A stretch of 64,000 nt of DNA, taken from the NCBI GenBank assembly GCA_026874595.1, contig CM049315.1:79376065-79440064 (forward strand), read 5' to 3'. Shown piece after piece: positions 62,436 through 64,000 of this stretch. The notes beneath the pieces were generated by a model. The model saw nothing but the letters and a program-made list of their open reading frames with translations, did no database searches and was not told where the DNA came from. The position numbers and the translations under genes were made by a program. The DNA comes from Sipunculus nudus (Eukaryota; Annelida; Sipuncula; Golfingiida; Sipunculidae). Each line of letters begins with the position of its first letter. Within the stretch, counting starts at the first letter, position 1.

Positions 62436-64000
62436 TACCCTATACTAACAAACTGCCTACCGACTAAGTACCCTACCCTACACTAACAAACTGCCTACCG
62501 ACTAAGTACCCTACCCTAAAGAAACCTGCCTACTGACTAAGTACCCTACCGTAAATGGACCTGCCGACCAACTATGTAACCTACCCTGAAGGGACCTGCC
62601 TACCCACTAAGTACCCTACCCTAAAGGGACCTGCCTACCCACTGAGTACCCTAGCCTAAAGGGACCTGCCTACCCACTGAGTACCCTAGCCTAAAAGGAC
62701 CTGCCTACCCACTAAGTACCCTACCCTAAAGGGACCTGCCTAGCCACTAAGTACCCTACCCTAAAGGGACCTGCCTACCCACCAAGTACCCTAGCCTAAA
62801 AGGACCTGCCTGCCGACTAAGTACCCTACCCTAAAGGGACCTGCCTGCCGACTAATTACCCTACCCTTAAGAGACCTGCCTACCGACTAAGTACCCTACC
62901 CTATAGGGACCTGCCTACCGACTAAGTACCCTAGCCTAAAGGGACCTGCCTCCCGACTAAGTACCCTATCTTAAAGTTCCTCCAGGGTAAGGTACTTAGC
63001 TGGTTGGCAGGTCCTTTAGGGTAAGGTACTGCCTGCCGACGAAGTACCCTACCTCAGAGGACCAGCCTACCGACTAAGTTCCTTACCATAGAGGACCTGC
63101 CTTCCCATTAAGTACCCTAACCTAAAGGGACCTGCCTACCCACTAAGAACCCTACCCTAAAGGGACATGCCTACCGACTAAGTACCCTACCCTAAAGGGA
63201 CCTGCCTACCCATTAAGTACCCTACCCTAAAGTGACCTGCCTACCGACTAAGTACCCTACCCTAAAGGGTCCTGCCTACCGACTAAGTACCCTACCCTAA
63301 AGGGACCTGCCTACCCATTAAGTACCCTAGCCTAAATGGACCTGCCTACCCACTAAGTACCCTAGCCTTAAGGGACCTGCCTACCTACTAAGTACCCTAC
63401 CCTAAAGGGACTAGCCTACCCACTAAGTACCCTAGCCTAAAGGGACATGCCTACCCCCTTAGTACCCTACCCTAAAGGGACCTGCCTACCGACTTAGTAC
63501 CCTACCCTAAAGGGACCTGCCTACCCACTAAGTACCGTACCCTAAAGGGACCTGCCTACCCACTAAGTACCCCACCCTAAAGGGACCTGCCTACCAACTC
63601 AGTACCCTAGCCTAAAAGACCTACCTACCTACTAAGTACCCTACCCTAAAGAGACCTATCTACAGTCTAAGTACCCTAGCCTAAGGGGACCTTCCTACCA
63701 TTTACGTACACTAGCCTAAATGGACCTGCCTACCGAATAAGTACCCTACCCTATAGGGACCTGCCTACCGACTAAGTATCCTACCCTATAGGGATTTGCC
63801 TACCGACTAAGTACCCTGGCCTAAAGGGACCTGCCTGCCGACTAAGTACCCTATCTTAAAGTTCCTCCAGGGTAGGGTACATTGCTGGTTCGCAGGTCCT
63901 TTAGGGTAGGGTACTGCCTGCCGATGAAGTACCCTACCTTGGAAGACCAGCCTACCGACTAAGTTCCTTACCCTAGAGGACCTGCCTACCCACTATGTTC
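62436..64000. repeat. Satellite block S10, long class, cut by the window end
   Basis: Same monomer order as the starts of S7 and S9. Inverted blocks start at 62982 and 63867. Private change GGTTCGCAGG at about 63888 within the second block. Confidence 0.95.

Noticed and set aside
1-64000. tRNA, rRNA or other structured RNA genes
   Set aside because: No cloverleaf arms, A/B box pairs or rRNA-like stretches were seen in the unique parts of the E units. This was by eye; a covariance-model scan would be decisive.

Overview
The window is repetitive eukaryotic DNA with no bacterial, phage or organelle-type genes. Two components alternate over the full 64 kb. (1) A tandem satellite with a 35-bp monomer, built around AAGTACCCTACCCTAAAGGG followed by ACCTGCCTACC and then C/G-ACT. 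(2) A 2.13-2.14 kb AT-rich non-satellite unit, called E here, present ten times in the same orientation (E1-E10). I cannot name the species. Intron-like structures with GT..AG ends, nested satellite and a higher-order repeat organisation indicate a eukaryote; an animal is a guess.

Layout: satellite S0 (1-14367), E1, short satellite S1, E2, short S2, E3, long S3 (7.9 kb), E4, S4, E5, S5, E6, S6 (3.7 kb), E7, S7 (4.4 kb), E8, S8, E9, S9 (4.5 kb), E10, S10 (to the window end). Short satellites (about 1.24-1.27 kb) are purely head-to-tail. Long ones carry a 49-bp inverted monomer block roughly every 0.85-0.92 kb. The segment from about 7761 to 24601 is repeated in tandem at about 24602-41453 with an offset of 16841-16843 bp. 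To the right of that the order is rearranged by unequal exchange: E7 and E10 look like A/C recombinants, E8 is an A/B recombinant, and S6 has lost about 804 bp. E units fall into types A (E1, E4), B (E2, E5), C (E3, E6, E9), D (E7, E10) and A/B (E8).

The most interesting reading is on the minus strand. The low-coordinate end of every E unit holds a 78-bp open exon beginning with ATG and ending AAG or CAG before GTAAGC. The high-coordinate end holds a 39-bp open segment after a CAG, then a 67-bp GT..AG intron with good splice signals, then a 141-bp terminal exon with a stop. All junctions are phase 0. Exon 1 of one E unit would therefore splice across the satellite into exons 2 and 3 of the next E unit at lower coordinates, giving an 85-residue protein (79 in copies with an early stop). 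On this model the window is a tandem array of a small three-exon gene whose first intron is filled by 1.26-7.95 kb of satellite. It holds nine complete gene models and two partial ones. I do not recognise the protein, and the model is unproven. Between the exons each E unit carries an AT-rich tract with degenerate 60-bp repeats, a short acidic micro-ORF, and about 5.5 copies of a roughly 143-bp repeat that generates most of the longer but probably non-coding open frames.
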